Positions 1 to 10,547 of a stretch of 42,539 nucleotides of DNA are shown in pieces. Below the pieces are notes generated by a model that was not told where the DNA came from, ran no database searches, and was given only the letters and a program-made list of their open reading frames with translations. This stretch comes from Pedobacter borealis DSM 19626 (GTDB lineage Bacteria; Bacteroidota; Bacteroidia; Sphingobacteriales; Sphingobacteriaceae), in contig NZ_JAUG01000036.1 of the NCBI RefSeq assembly GCF_000708285.2, positions 1 through 42,539 of the forward strand, in the 5' to 3' direction. The position numbers and the translations under genes were made by a program. The first letter of the stretch is position 1; each line of letters begins with the position of its first letter.

Positions 1-180
1 CCCATGAAAAAACAAAAAATGCCGGCTGAAAATTTTTCTTTCGAAGCTAGTGGGTTGGCTTGATGAGTGCGGCCCGAAAAATTTGTTAGGCCGGGTTTAA
101 GTAGAACGGGGATACCGTGGTGCGGCCTAGTTGGGCGGAAACACAAAATCGCTTAAAATGTTGATTATTAGTAGTTTGTA
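1..180. other. Left-edge sequence without a confident gene
   Basis: A frame open at the left edge reads to a TGA at 61-63 and ends in ...SFEASGLA. It could be the last residues of a gene outside the window, or chance. The rest contains G+C-rich inverted pieces (CGGCC and GGCCG around 70-98) like an intergenic repeat. I see no gene start, RNA gene or promoter that I can defend here. Confidence 0.3.
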
Positions 181-195
181 AAATAACGTCAATGG

Positions 196-270
196 TAGCG
201 AAGTGCAGCGCAGTCGAGAAATCTGTCTAGATAGATCTCTCCATTTCGCTGTGCTTCAGTCGAGATGACG
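196..270. repeat. Imperfect palindromic intergenic element (REP-like)
   Basis: The core at 216-241 is an inverted repeat centred on TCTAGA (226-231); 12 of 13 base pairs can form, counting one G-T wobble. The flanks contain two variants of a GCGAAGTGCAGCGC / TTCGCTGTGCTTC sequence followed by GTCGAG. This layout matches the short dispersed palindromes common between Bacteroidota genes. Copy number elsewhere in the genome cannot be seen from here. Confidence 0.55.
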
Positions 271-456
271 ATTTTCCCGTTTTCATTGTACCTGCAGTTA
301 GGATCTCTTTAATTTGTCCGTGATGTCAGATGTTACCATCTGACACTAAATAAGGTTTGGGATTGAAATTCTTCAATTCCCGTTTTGTTCATTGAATTTA
401 GATTTGTTTATGGTCAGATGGTAACATCTGACTGCACAACTACAATCATGAAAGGA

Positions 457-502
457 GAGTTGTCAACTTTCTAGCGAAAAAGCTATTAAAAGTTGACAAC
501 TC
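457..502 (-). terminator. Long hairpin, copy 1
   Basis: The arms GAGTTGTCAACTTT (457-470) and AAAGTTGACAACTC (489-502) are perfectly complementary over 14 bp, with a further TAGC/GCTA pair inside. It lies just downstream of the glpF remnant in that gene's direction, where a terminator would be expected. Confidence 0.5.
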
Positions 503-510
503 AAACGCCA

Positions 511-561
511 TTATTTATTAACCAACAAAAATGCAGCTGCAGCTAATACCGAGCAGATTGT
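511..561 (-). pseudogene. Remnant of a glpF-like 3' end
   Basis: Read on the minus strand, about 17 codons end in AAAAFLLVNK and TAA (511-513). The intact glpF at 766 ends in AAIAFLLISK and TAG, and the two sit at equivalent places in the tandem modules. No upstream body of the gene is present, because copy 2 of the repeat begins directly at about 564. It is best read as the tail left by a segmental duplication or by deletion of a second MIP-family gene. It is too short to encode a channel. Confidence 0.7.
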
Positions 562-709
562 TTGTGATGTCAGATGTTACCATCTGACACTAAATAAGGT
601 TTGGGATTGAAATTCTTCAATTCCCGTTTTTGGTCAATGAATTTTGTTTATAGTCAGATGGTAACATCTGACTACACAACTACAAACTTTAACTGAAATC
701 ACGACAAGA

Positions 710-755
710 GAGTTGTCAACTTTCTAGCGAAAAGGCAATTAAAAGTTGACAACTC
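710..755 (-). terminator. Probable terminator of glpF
   Basis: The same 14-bp perfect stem as in copy 1: arms at 710-723 and 742-755. It begins about 10 bp after the glpF stop codon, in the direction of transcription. No long T tract follows, so it may stop transcription or protect the 3' end of the mRNA. Confidence 0.6.
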
Positions 756-765
756 AAATGTCATT

Positions 766-1506
766 CTATTTACTAATCAATAAAAAGGCAATAGCAGCCA
801 ATGTTGATCCAATAATTGGTCCAACAATCGGAACCCAGGCATAAGCCCAGTCGCTACTTCCTTTTCCTTTCATAGGGATTAAAAAGTGAATAATCCGGGG
901 TCCTAAATCTCTTGCCGGATTTATGGCATATCCTGTAGTTCCACCTAATGCCAAACCAATTACCCAAACCAAAAACGCTACCGGGATGGCGCCCATCGAG
1001 CCTAAGCCGATAGGAGTGGTAACGGTTTCTTTAGTGCCCATACTGGCATCAGTAAAATAAAAGATCACAAATATTAAAACGAAAGTGCCAATAATTTCCG
1101 ACACCAAATTTGACGACATATTTCTGATGGCTGGAGCGGTTGCAAAAGGCGCTGCCTTTAATCCCTGATCATCTGTGGCATCGAAATGATCTTTGTAAAT
1201 AAGCCAAACCAGAAAAGAGCCTATCATTGCGCCAGCCAGTTGTGCAATAATATAGAATGGCACCAATGCCCAGCTGAAGCCCTTTCCGATGGCAAGTCCG
1301 AGGGTTACAATTGGATTTAAATGCGCCCCACTGTACGGACCGGCAACAACAACCCCTACAAATACAGCAAGTGCCCAGGCGGTTGTAATTACAATCCAAC
1401 CACTATCGTTGCCTTTGGTACCTTTAAGTACTACGTTAGCCACTACACCATTTCCTAAAAGAATCATTAGTGCAGTACCAATAAATTCTGCGAGATATAT
1501 ATTCAT
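766..1506 (-). CDS. glpF: Glycerol facilitator, MIP/aquaglyceroporin family
   Basis: This inner-membrane channel lets glycerol diffuse in. The 246-residue length and hydrophobic pattern fit the six-helix MIP fold. Two half-helix motifs are visible: SGAHLNPIVT (Asn64) and GYAINPARDLGP (Asn196). Asp200 after NPAR is typical of glycerol-type rather than water-type channels. The first box reads NPI instead of the usual NPA, a substitution in a pore-lining motif. It is the last gene of a leftward glpD-glpK-glpF set that would import glycerol, phosphorylate it and oxidise it. The ATG at 1506 starts in the conserved N-terminal helix. The call is secure; NPI might broaden or alter selectivity, which is inference. 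Confidence 0.95.
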   Translation of the reverse strand: MNIYLAEFIGTALMILLGNGVVANVVLKGTKGNDSGWIVITTAWALAVFVGVVVAGPYSGAHLNPIVTLGLAIGKGFSWALVPFYIIAQLAGAMIGSFLVWLIYKDHFDATDDQGLKAAPFATAPAIRNMSSNLVSEIIGTFVLIFVIFYFTDASMGTKETVTTPIGLGSMGAIPVAFLVWVIGLALGGTTGYAINPARDLGPRIIHFLIPMKGKGSSDWAYAWVPIVGPIIGSTLAAIAFLLISK

Positions 1507-1540
1507 CGTAAAAAATTTAAGCGATTCATAATTAATTTAC

Positions 1541-1574
1541 TATTCAGGAATAGATTAATACTTATTCCGGAATA
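1541..1574. promoter_or_regulatory. Paired 12-bp palindromes upstream of glpF
   Basis: TATTCAGGAATA (1541-1552, one central mismatch) and TATTCCGGAATA (1563-1574, perfect palindrome) have centres 22 bp apart, about two helical turns. They sit 35-68 bp before the glpF start. The spacing suggests a double operator for a dimeric regulator. Which protein binds is not known; the nearby GlpR-type repressor is one candidate. Confidence 0.45.
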
Positions 1575-1579
1575 AAAGA

Positions 1580-1598
1580 CCCTGAACTAAATTCAGGG
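1580..1598 (-). terminator. Hairpin between glpK and glpF
   Basis: CCCTGAA (580-586 of this kilobase) pairs with TTCAGGG (592-598) around a 5-nt loop. It lies 17 bp after the glpK stop. It may attenuate read-through to glpF. The flanking GAC/GTGACGA wording also resembles a common dispersed Bacteroidota palindrome, so it may simply be a repeat. Confidence 0.4.
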
Positions 1599-1614
1599 TG
1601 ACGACGGCTCTTTG

Positions 1615-4711
<3,097 letters not shown>

Positions 4712-4734
4712 TTAGATGTGTAAAAATAATAAAA

Positions 4735-4821
4735 CGAAACAATACGCAATTATAAGAAATCATAATCGAAATAATATAATATGTGTGTTAAAAATTTATT
4801 AAATATTTGTGCAAAATATTT
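4735..4821. promoter_or_regulatory. Divergent glpD/glpR control region with repeated half-sites
   Basis: Two direct repeats CGAAAYAAT occur at 4735-4743 and 4767-4775, 32 bp apart. On the other strand they read ATTRTTTCG, and TTCG-type half-sites are known for GlpR-like DeoR regulators. A separate inverted repeat, AAATATTT (4801-4808) and AAATATTT (4814-4821), lies closer to the repressor start. Both could be operators. The assignment to the adjacent repressor is inference from position. Confidence 0.45.
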
Positions 4822-4869
4822 TAAAGAATGTTTTTATTGTTAATTTGCAGCACGCTAATTAAATATACT

Positions 4870-5634
4870 ATGATGAATTTGGCTGAGAGGCACCAGTTTA
4901 TATTAAGTCGCCTGCAACGTGATCAATACATAAATGTAGTCGATTTATATAAGGAGTTGAAAGTTTCGTCTGTAACAATAAGAAAGGACTTAAAACTACT
5001 TGAAGATAAGAGCCTGTTGTTTAGGACCCACGGTGGGGCTACTGTAAACAATCCATATACGGTAGACCGTCCGGTTAATGAGAAAGAGAAAATACAATCT
5101 ACAGAAAAGAACAAAATAGGTATTGCCGCTGCTGCATTGTTAAATGATAATGATTCTATCGTTATTGCATCAGGTACTACAGTGCTTTATTTTGCCAAGA
5201 ATATTGCGCCAGCAACAAATTTAACCGTTGTAACTTCTGCATTAAATGTAGCGCTCGAATTAATGCGCGAACCTAGTATTGAAGTGATACAATTGGGCGG
5301 ATTGCTTAGGAAAAGTTCTTCATCGGTAATGGGTGCTTATGCGGAACAGGTTTTGCAGGATTTTTATTTTAATAAACTATTTCTAGGTGTTGATGGGATT
5401 GATCTTGATTTTGGAATAACCACGACTAATGCCATGGAAGCGCATTTAAACCGCAAAATGATTGGTGCATCACAAAAAACGATTGTACTTGCGGATTCTA
5501 CTAAATTTGGGAAAAGAGGCTTCGGAAAGATATGTGGATTAGAAGAAATTGATCATATTATTACCGATAAAGGAATTTCTGAACAAATTGTTAAACATTT
5601 GGAGAGTTTAGGTGTTACTGTTACTATCGTATAG
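4870..5634 (+). CDS. glpR: DeoR/GlpR-family transcriptional repressor
   Basis: A sugar-phosphate-sensing repressor, probably of the divergent glpDKF genes. An N-terminal winged HTH (about residues 4-56 from this start) carries INVVDLYKELKVSSVTIRKD and ends in the DeoR hallmark RTHGGA. The DeoRC sensor domain follows, with SGTTVLYFAK, LGGLLRKSSSSVMG and the conserved ADSTKFGKRGF segment. An upstream in-frame ATG at 4828 would add 14 hydrophobic residues that do not belong to the family, so I start at 4870 (or 4873). The ligand is likely glycerol 3-phosphate by context; members of this family respond to various sugar phosphates. Confidence 0.88.
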   Translation: MMNLAERHQFILSRLQRDQYINVVDLYKELKVSSVTIRKDLKLLEDKSLLFRTHGGATVNNPYTVDRPVNEKEKIQSTEKNKIGIAAAALLNDNDSIVIASGTTVLYFAKNIAPATNLTVVTSALNVALELMREPSIEVIQLGGLLRKSSSSVMGAYAEQVLQDFYFNKLFLGVDGIDLDFGITTTNAMEAHLNRKMIGASQKTIVLADSTKFGKRGFGKICGLEEIDHIITDKGISEQIVKHLESLGVTVTIV

Positions 5635-5678
5635 CGCATTCCACGCGAACGGTATAATCCAAACATTATAATTTGAAC

Positions 5679-5852
5679 ATGGAAAGAATACGAATACATA
5701 TTTTAGAGGATGATCAAGAGATCAGAAACGTTATTGAAATTCTATTAAAAGATGAGGGTTTCGAATTGCAGCTTTCATCATCATTTGCTGAGTTAAAGAA
5801 AAATATCCAGGATGGTACGTACAGTGGTGTGAGAGGACAGATAGGGAACTAA
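5679..5852 (+). pseudogene. Truncated response-regulator receiver domain
   Basis: A 57-codon frame begins MERIRIHILEDDQEIRNVIE and continues ILLKDEGFELQLSSSFAELKKNIQDG. This is a good match to the first half of a receiver domain, with the acidic EDD patch and helix 1. It then breaks into TYSGVRGQIGN and stops inside a hairpin (5840-5860), so the phosphoacceptor Asp, the later strands and any output domain are missing. The junction coincides with the palindromic element, which suggests the gene was cut by a repeat insertion or a deletion. It starts 44 bp after glpR. A short functional peptide cannot be excluded. Confidence 0.75.
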
Positions 5853-5869
5853 TCCCTATCTTCCTACTC
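5831..5869 (+). terminator. Hairpin with extended imperfect stem
   Basis: The core GATAGGGA (5840-5847) and TCCCTATC (5853-5860) closes a 5-nt loop. Flanking AGGA/TCCT and GAG/CTC pairs extend it with small bulges to 5831-5869. It lies between the response-regulator remnant (plus) and the acetyltransferase end (minus), so it may terminate either strand. Its sharp edges also fit a mobile palindromic repeat. Confidence 0.5.
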
Positions 5870-5885
5870 GATCATAAAACATTTC

Positions 5886-6563
5886 TTAAGTCTGTTTTAC
5901 ATCTTGTGCTTTGTTGAACATCACAAAACGTTTAGAATCGCCAACGCGTTGAGGTACTGTTGCATTTGAAACAATGGCGTAATCTTCAGTATTCTTGTTT
6001 ATAAAAACGCCTGCGCCAATAATGTTGTGGCTGCCAATAACAATATCTTCTTTTACAGCAGAATTAATTCCTAAAAAAGAATTATTACCAATGGTTACAT
6101 TTCCCGCCAGGATATTGCCCGATAACAGAACATTGTTTTCTATCGTAGAGTGATGACCAATCCGCGCGCCGATAAGCATGCAATTATTACCAATGCTTAC
6201 AAAAGGTTGTATATCGCAACACTGATCTATAAAAGTATTGTGTCCAAATAACAAATCGGGCCACACGTTGGCTTTCGATGAAATATAATTTGCAAAACTA
6301 TAACCAGATTCGCTTACCCTGTGGTATGCACCTTCCCTGGCACTGTTTCTACCAATGGCAATATGCATTTTATGGGTTTCTGGGGGAAAATCTTTAATCA
6401 CCTGGGTGAGACTTAAAATGGGTAATCCTAATAGCATACTTCCTGCAGGAGGTACATACGCATCATCAACACAAAAGGCAACAACATTATTGTCGCTGTC
6501 ATTCATAAAGGAGTAACAGATAAACTCAGCCATTTTTCCAGTTCCATAAATAATAACTTTCAT
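5886..6563 (-). CDS. PglD/NeuD-type sugar N- or O-acetyltransferase (left-handed beta-helix)
   Basis: This 225-residue protein has the two-part PglD/NeuD layout. An N-terminal Rossmann-like nucleotide-sugar-binding domain carries IIYGTGKMA (4-12). A C-terminal hexapeptide-repeat helix runs from about residue 105 (IGNNCMLIGARIGHHSTIENN, GNVTIGNNSFLGINS). His137 and His138 are in the position where the family has its catalytic base. Such enzymes acetylate the 4-amino group of UDP-4-amino sugars, as in bacillosamine synthesis, using acetyl-CoA. It faces away from the EPS operon across a 718-bp leader but fits the pathway of the dehydratase at 33808 and the aminotransferases. The exact substrate is not shown by sequence. 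Confidence 0.82.
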   Translation of the reverse strand: MKVIIYGTGKMAEFICYSFMNDSDNNVVAFCVDDAYVPPAGSMLLGLPILSLTQVIKDFPPETHKMHIAIGRNSAREGAYHRVSESGYSFANYISSKANVWPDLLFGHNTFIDQCCDIQPFVSIGNNCMLIGARIGHHSTIENNVLLSGNILAGNVTIGNNSFLGINSAVKEDIVIGSHNIIGAGVFINKNTEDYAIVSNATVPQRVGDSKRFVMFNKAQDVKQT

Positions 6564-7281
6564 ATTTAATTCTTGTTTTTAGGTTTCTAACGAATTTATG
6601 CATAAAACAGGCTTTTAAACCATTTTAAAACATACTGTACATATTTTGCTAATTCCCGTTTACAGCTTTCACAGTTGCGCATTTTTTTTACTTTTTGCGC
6701 TGTTTTAAAGGGATATTGCTTTTATGTTAATCGTTTTATCTGATTTGATCGCCAATAACATACCGCTGTTAAGGAAAACTCAATCGTGTTAAGCAGAATG
6801 TATTTTTAAACAATTAGAAATGTGTTGTAAAACAGCTTGCACAGAAATATGCGAAGCATGGCTTGTTCACTACCTGGTTAGGAAAAAATAATAGGTTAAG
6901 CAGTAAATCCAGCCTTGGTAATCGGCAGCTTTTCTTTAAAATTTTATAAAAATCATTTTATACCCCTAATAAATTGTAGTATTAAATAGCTTTTTTAAAT
7001 GTTAAAACATTTTCTGATGTTTTTTGAGTTTTACCGATTAAGATCTTACTAAAAAACAGGCTTTTTTGAGTAAAAATAGAGGCCGAATATTATACAAGTT
7101 ACGCGTTGTAAAATTTACAAATGATGTGCAATTTATGAGCACAGTATTTAAAATGCTGTGCATGCTGGTCATATTTTATACAATTTAAATACAACCCCAA
7201 TCTGCCTATAAAACATTGACGCTTAATTGCATAGCTTAGTTCTCAATAAATCGAAACAAAAAACTAAACATTACTTAAGCT
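6564..7281. promoter_or_regulatory. 718-bp gene-free leader between pglD-like gene and EPS operon
   Basis: No credible reading frame is present. Structured parts include AAAAAA-CAGGC-TTTTTT near 7053-7069, a 15-nt palindrome with arms TTGTAAA/TTTACAA at 7106-7120, and a hairpin GCACAG (7139-7144) / CTGTGC (7156-7161) about 120 bp before the first EPS gene. The region is strongly A+T-rich. It most likely contains the two divergent promoters and a long 5' untranslated leader. I could not fix a promoter to a single site. Confidence 0.5.
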
Positions 7282-8040
7282 ATGAAGAAAGTAATATTAT
7301 TTATCGCAATATATACAAGCATTATCACCGGATGCGCTCCCAGAAGAGATCTTGTATACTTTAGTAACCTGGCCAAACAAACCAGCGAAGTTAAGCTTCA
7401 AGGTCAGGAAGTTAAAATTCAGCAAAACGACCTTTTAAGCGTAAGCATAAACAGCTTAAATCAGGAGTCGAATGTTTTATTTGCTGTTAATACCAAAAAT
7501 GCAGGCGCTGAAAACAATTATAAAGTAGAAGGTTACCGGGTAAGTAAGGATGGAATGATTAACCTGCCCGTTGTAGGTAACGTTCGCCTGGAAGGTTTAA
7601 CCATTGAGCAGGCACAAGCTACCATATCGAAAGAATTGGATAAATATGTTAAAAAACCGGTAGTTGACGTTCAGTTGGTCAATTTTAAAGTAACAGTAAT
7701 TGGCGAAGTAAACCGACCATCAACCTTCACTGTACAGGGAGATAATATTAACCTCTTAGAAGCATTAGGAATGGCGGGCGATATGACCGTTTATGGCAAA
7801 AGGGAAAATATTTTAGTGATCAGACAACAGGATGGTCAAAGGGTGATGAAAAGACTTAACCTAAATAATCAGGATGTGATGGATTCTCCATTCTTTTACC
7901 TGAAACAAAACGATGTGGTGTATGTAGAGCCTGATAAATCAAAAGCGATTGAATACAGTCCCAATACACGCATTATGCCAGTGGTAATTGCTTCTATATC
8001 AGCAGTTGCAGTATTAATCACAGCTGTTCTTCGTCGATAA
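7282..8040 (+). CDS. Wza-like polysaccharide export lipoprotein
   Basis: This is the outer-membrane export component for the EPS. A lipoprotein signal peptide (residues 1-17) ends in the lipobox ITGC with Cys18. A Poly_export (PES) domain follows (about 45-130, including VSKDGMINLPVVGNVRLEGLT), then an SLBB domain (about 130-215, VTVIGEVNRPSTFTV). The C-terminus has a hydrophobic segment (about 228-249) that could be membrane-spanning. At 252 residues it is shorter than E. coli Wza and typical of Bacteroidota versions. It is first in the plus-strand locus and is followed after 22 bp by the Wzc-like gene, its usual inner-membrane partner. Confidence 0.93.
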   Translation: MKKVILFIAIYTSIITGCAPRRDLVYFSNLAKQTSEVKLQGQEVKIQQNDLLSVSINSLNQESNVLFAVNTKNAGAENNYKVEGYRVSKDGMINLPVVGNVRLEGLTIEQAQATISKELDKYVKKPVVDVQLVNFKVTVIGEVNRPSTFTVQGDNINLLEALGMAGDMTVYGKRENILVIRQQDGQRVMKRLNLNNQDVMDSPFFYLKQNDVVYVEPDKSKAIEYSPNTRIMPVVIASISAVAVLITAVLRR

Positions 8041-8062
8041 ACGTCTCTTAAAACATTATATC

Positions 8063-10351
8063 ATGCTTAAACAAAGTACAAATGGTGGCGCAAAAGATTT
8101 TGCAGAAACTATGACAAAATTTGCCAGAAACTGGCACTATTTCTTAATCAGTATCATTATTTCCATGGCTGCTGTATATGCTTATCTATACATTACCCCA
8201 CCAAAATATAAAGTGAGCAGCACACTTTTAATCTCCGATGATAAAAATGGTGCAGCAATGTCTAATAGTACCGCTTTTAGTGATCTTAATATGTTTCAAA
8301 CGGTTAAAACGGTTGATAATGAAATTGAGATCTTAAGGTCGAGAGATTTGATTTTTAAAGTATTGAAAAAACTAAATCTAGAAACTGCTTACTTTAAAAA
8401 AGAGGGGATTAGAGAAAAAGAGCTTTACGGAAAAACGTCCCCACTTGTAGTTACTGCTATCAGTTTAAAAAATGGTGCCTACGGAAGAAAAATTAACGTT
8501 TCTTATCTGGATGAAATCTCTTACATCGTTCAGGATAGCCTAAAAACAAATATTGTAAAGTATGGCGATACCATTAATACCAAAAACTACGCAATTAAAA
8601 TAGATAAGGGACCAGCATATAAAACCGAATTTGGTAAAATTAGACTTCAGTTTAAAAACTTATATAAAATGACCGAGGCTTATAACCTGGTTTCATTAAA
8701 AATAGTTCCGGTTGTTAAAGATGCCAATACCATTACCATTAGTTTGAACGATGTGGTTCCTCAGCGGGGAATTGATATTCTTAACGATCTAATCGAAACT
8801 TATAACATCAATAACGTTAATAATAAAAATACCATTGCCCGTAATACCATTAAATTTATCGATAACCGCCTAAAATACCTGGTTGCAGATCTTACAGGTA
8901 CTGAAGAGGATGTAGAAAACTACAAACAACAAAACCGTGTTACCGATGTTAATATGGATGCGCAGATGAATGCTGCACGCTCAGGAGAGTATAATCAGTT
9001 ACTGGAAACATCATCAGTGCAGCTGAGGATATTACGGTCAATCGAAAATTATTTCAGAGGCAAACAAAGTCAATATAACCTGGCGCCAAGTGCAATGGGC
9101 TTAAAAGACCCGATTTTGAATTCATTGATTTCAAAATTTAACGATCTCCAATTGGAAAGAAATAGGATGTTACGTACCGCTAATGCAGAAAATCCTTTGG
9201 TACTAAACCTTAACGAGCAGATAGCAAGCTTAAAAACCAATATCTTAGAAAACTTATCTAGTATTAAACAAGGTTTCGTTATTGAAAGAAACAACCTGAG
9301 CGCCAACTACTCTCAATTCGATAATAAAATTAAATCTGTACCTACTATAGAGCGGGGCTTATTAGAAAGAAGCCGTGAACAAAGTGTAAAATCGGGTTTA
9401 TATAAATATTTACTGCAAAAAAGAGAGGAAACTGCATTATCGCTTTCTGCAACCGTTCCAACTTCACAGGTGGTAGATAAACCGGCTTACAATACTATTC
9501 CTGATAGCCCTAAGCAACCACTTTTATACCTGTGTGGATTCATTTTTGGATTTTTGGTACCAGCTGGAGTAATTTATGGCAAAGGATTTTTCAACAACAA
9601 GGTACAGGATGCCAGTACTATTGAGTTAACCGGTGCCAAAATGCTTGGTGAACTTTCTCATAACCTGGATAAAAGCACCATCGTTTTTCAAAAAGACAAC
9701 CGTTCTACCATATCAGAGTTGTTTAGGTACATCAGAATGAATTTAGGACTAATGTCTAACAATATCGAGAATAAGGTAATGTTGGTTACCTCGAGTATGA
9801 AAGGAGAGGGTAAAACATTCTTTAGCGTAAATCTGGCTACTACATTAGGCATGCTTGATAAAAAAGTTGTTGTACTGGAGTTCGATCTAAGAAAACCTGA
9901 CCTCTTGAATAAAGTTGGTTTAAAGCAAACTAACGGGTTAACCGATTATTTAATTGGTGAGGCTGTGTTAGATGATATTATTAAACCTACCAGTGTTTCA
10001 GATAATATATGGGTTATTGGATGCGGTCAATCGCCTGAAAACCCTGCTGAAGTAATGATGAGCCCTAAAATGGATTTATTGTTTGATGAACTGAAAGAGA
10101 GGTTCGATTACATCATTATCGATACTTCGCCGGTTGGCCAGGTGGCTGATGCCTTTAGTTTGGCCGAATATGCCGATGTAAGCATTTACCTGGTGCGGTA
10201 TAATTATACCAATAAATACCAGCTAGCCATATTGAAAGATATTTGCGAAAACAATAAGCTTAAAAATCCGATGGTTGTTTTTAACGATGCCAAAAGGGAG
10301 AAAAGCCAGAAATACAGCTACGGTGGTTACGGTTATGCCATGGCAAACTAA
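8063..10351 (+). CDS. Wzc-like chain-length regulator fused to bacterial tyrosine kinase
   Basis: An inner-membrane protein controlling EPS polymerisation and export. It has a Wzz domain with a first membrane segment (about 27-46), a long periplasmic coiled-coil part, and a second membrane segment (about 487-510). A cytoplasmic BY-kinase follows with Walker A SSMKGEGKTFFS (about 576-587), Walker A' VVVLEFDLRKPD and Walker B YIIIDTSP (about 682-689). The last 13 residues hold four tyrosines (KYSYGGYGYAMAN), the autophosphorylation cluster expected of these kinases. The 762-residue length is normal for fused forms. No partner Wzb-type phosphatase is encoded in the window. Confidence 0.95.
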   Translation: MLKQSTNGGAKDFAETMTKFARNWHYFLISIIISMAAVYAYLYITPPKYKVSSTLLISDDKNGAAMSNSTAFSDLNMFQTVKTVDNEIEILRSRDLIFKVLKKLNLETAYFKKEGIREKELYGKTSPLVVTAISLKNGAYGRKINVSYLDEISYIVQDSLKTNIVKYGDTINTKNYAIKIDKGPAYKTEFGKIRLQFKNLYKMTEAYNLVSLKIVPVVKDANTITISLNDVVPQRGIDILNDLIETYNINNVNNKNTIARNTIKFIDNRLKYLVADLTGTEEDVENYKQQNRVTDVNMDAQMNAARSGEYNQLLETSSVQLRILRSIENYFRGKQSQYNLAPSAMGLKDPILNSLISKFNDLQLERNRMLRTANAENPLVLNLNEQIASLKTNILENLSSIKQGFVIERNNLSANYSQFDNKIKSVPTIERGLLERSREQSVKSGLYKYLLQKREETALSLSATVPTSQVVDKPAYNTIPDSPKQPLLYLCGFIFGFLVPAGVIYGKGFFNNKVQDASTIELTGAKMLGELSHNLDKSTIVFQKDNRSTISELFRYIRMNLGLMSNNIENKVMLVTSSMKGEGKTFFSVNLATTLGMLDKKVVVLEFDLRKPDLLNKVGLKQTNGLTDYLIGEAVLDDIIKPTSVSDNIWVIGCGQSPENPAEVMMSPKMDLLFDELKERFDYIIIDTSPVGQVADAFSLAEYADVSIYLVRYNYTNKYQLAILKDICENNKLKNPMVVFNDAKREKSQKYSYGGYGYAMAN

Positions 10352-10418
10352 ATCTACCTTGTTTTAAAAGAGAATACCTTGTCCTTTACCAAATAAACGT
10401 CCCCAAACGATTTAATTC

Positions 10419-10487
10419 TGTTTACAAACAATAAGGCCTAGATGCTTAAACTGTGCATCGATTAAAGGTATTAGCTGTTTGCAAACA
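10419..10487. promoter_or_regulatory. Two TGTTTRCAAACA palindromic boxes
   Basis: TGTTTACAAACA (10419-10430) and the perfect palindrome TGTTTGCAAACA (10476-10487) lie 57 bp apart in the gap before the NusG-like gene. A small hairpin GATGC/GCATC (10441-10459) sits between them. Such matched boxes are plausible binding sites for one dimeric regulator. The binder is unknown. Confidence 0.4.
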
Positions 10488-10547
10488 ACTCTTAATTAGA
10501 TTGCCCCTTTGCCCAAAAAGCAAAATAAGATTTAAAAATAAAAATTG

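Larger units (their letters stand above)
320..790. repeat. Tandem duplication of the glpF downstream module (two copies, 244-bp offset)
   Basis: Copy 1 starts near 320 and copy 2 near 564. Each has the same order: a hairpin with arms TGTCAGATG/CATCTGACA around TTAC (324-345; 568-589), a G+A-rich near-palindrome (about 359-381; 603-625), a second hairpin with the same arms around GTAA (413-432; 652-673), a long 14-bp-stem hairpin (457-502; 710-755), then sequence encoding a GlpF-like C-terminus. The TTAC and GTAA hairpins are reverse complements of each other, so each module holds an inverted pair. The copies have drifted by several substitutions and small indels. Confidence 0.85.

Noticed and set aside
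4828..4869. Extended N-terminus for the GlpR-type repressor
   Set aside because: The 14 added residues are hydrophobic, lie outside the DeoR fold and overlap the likely operator region.
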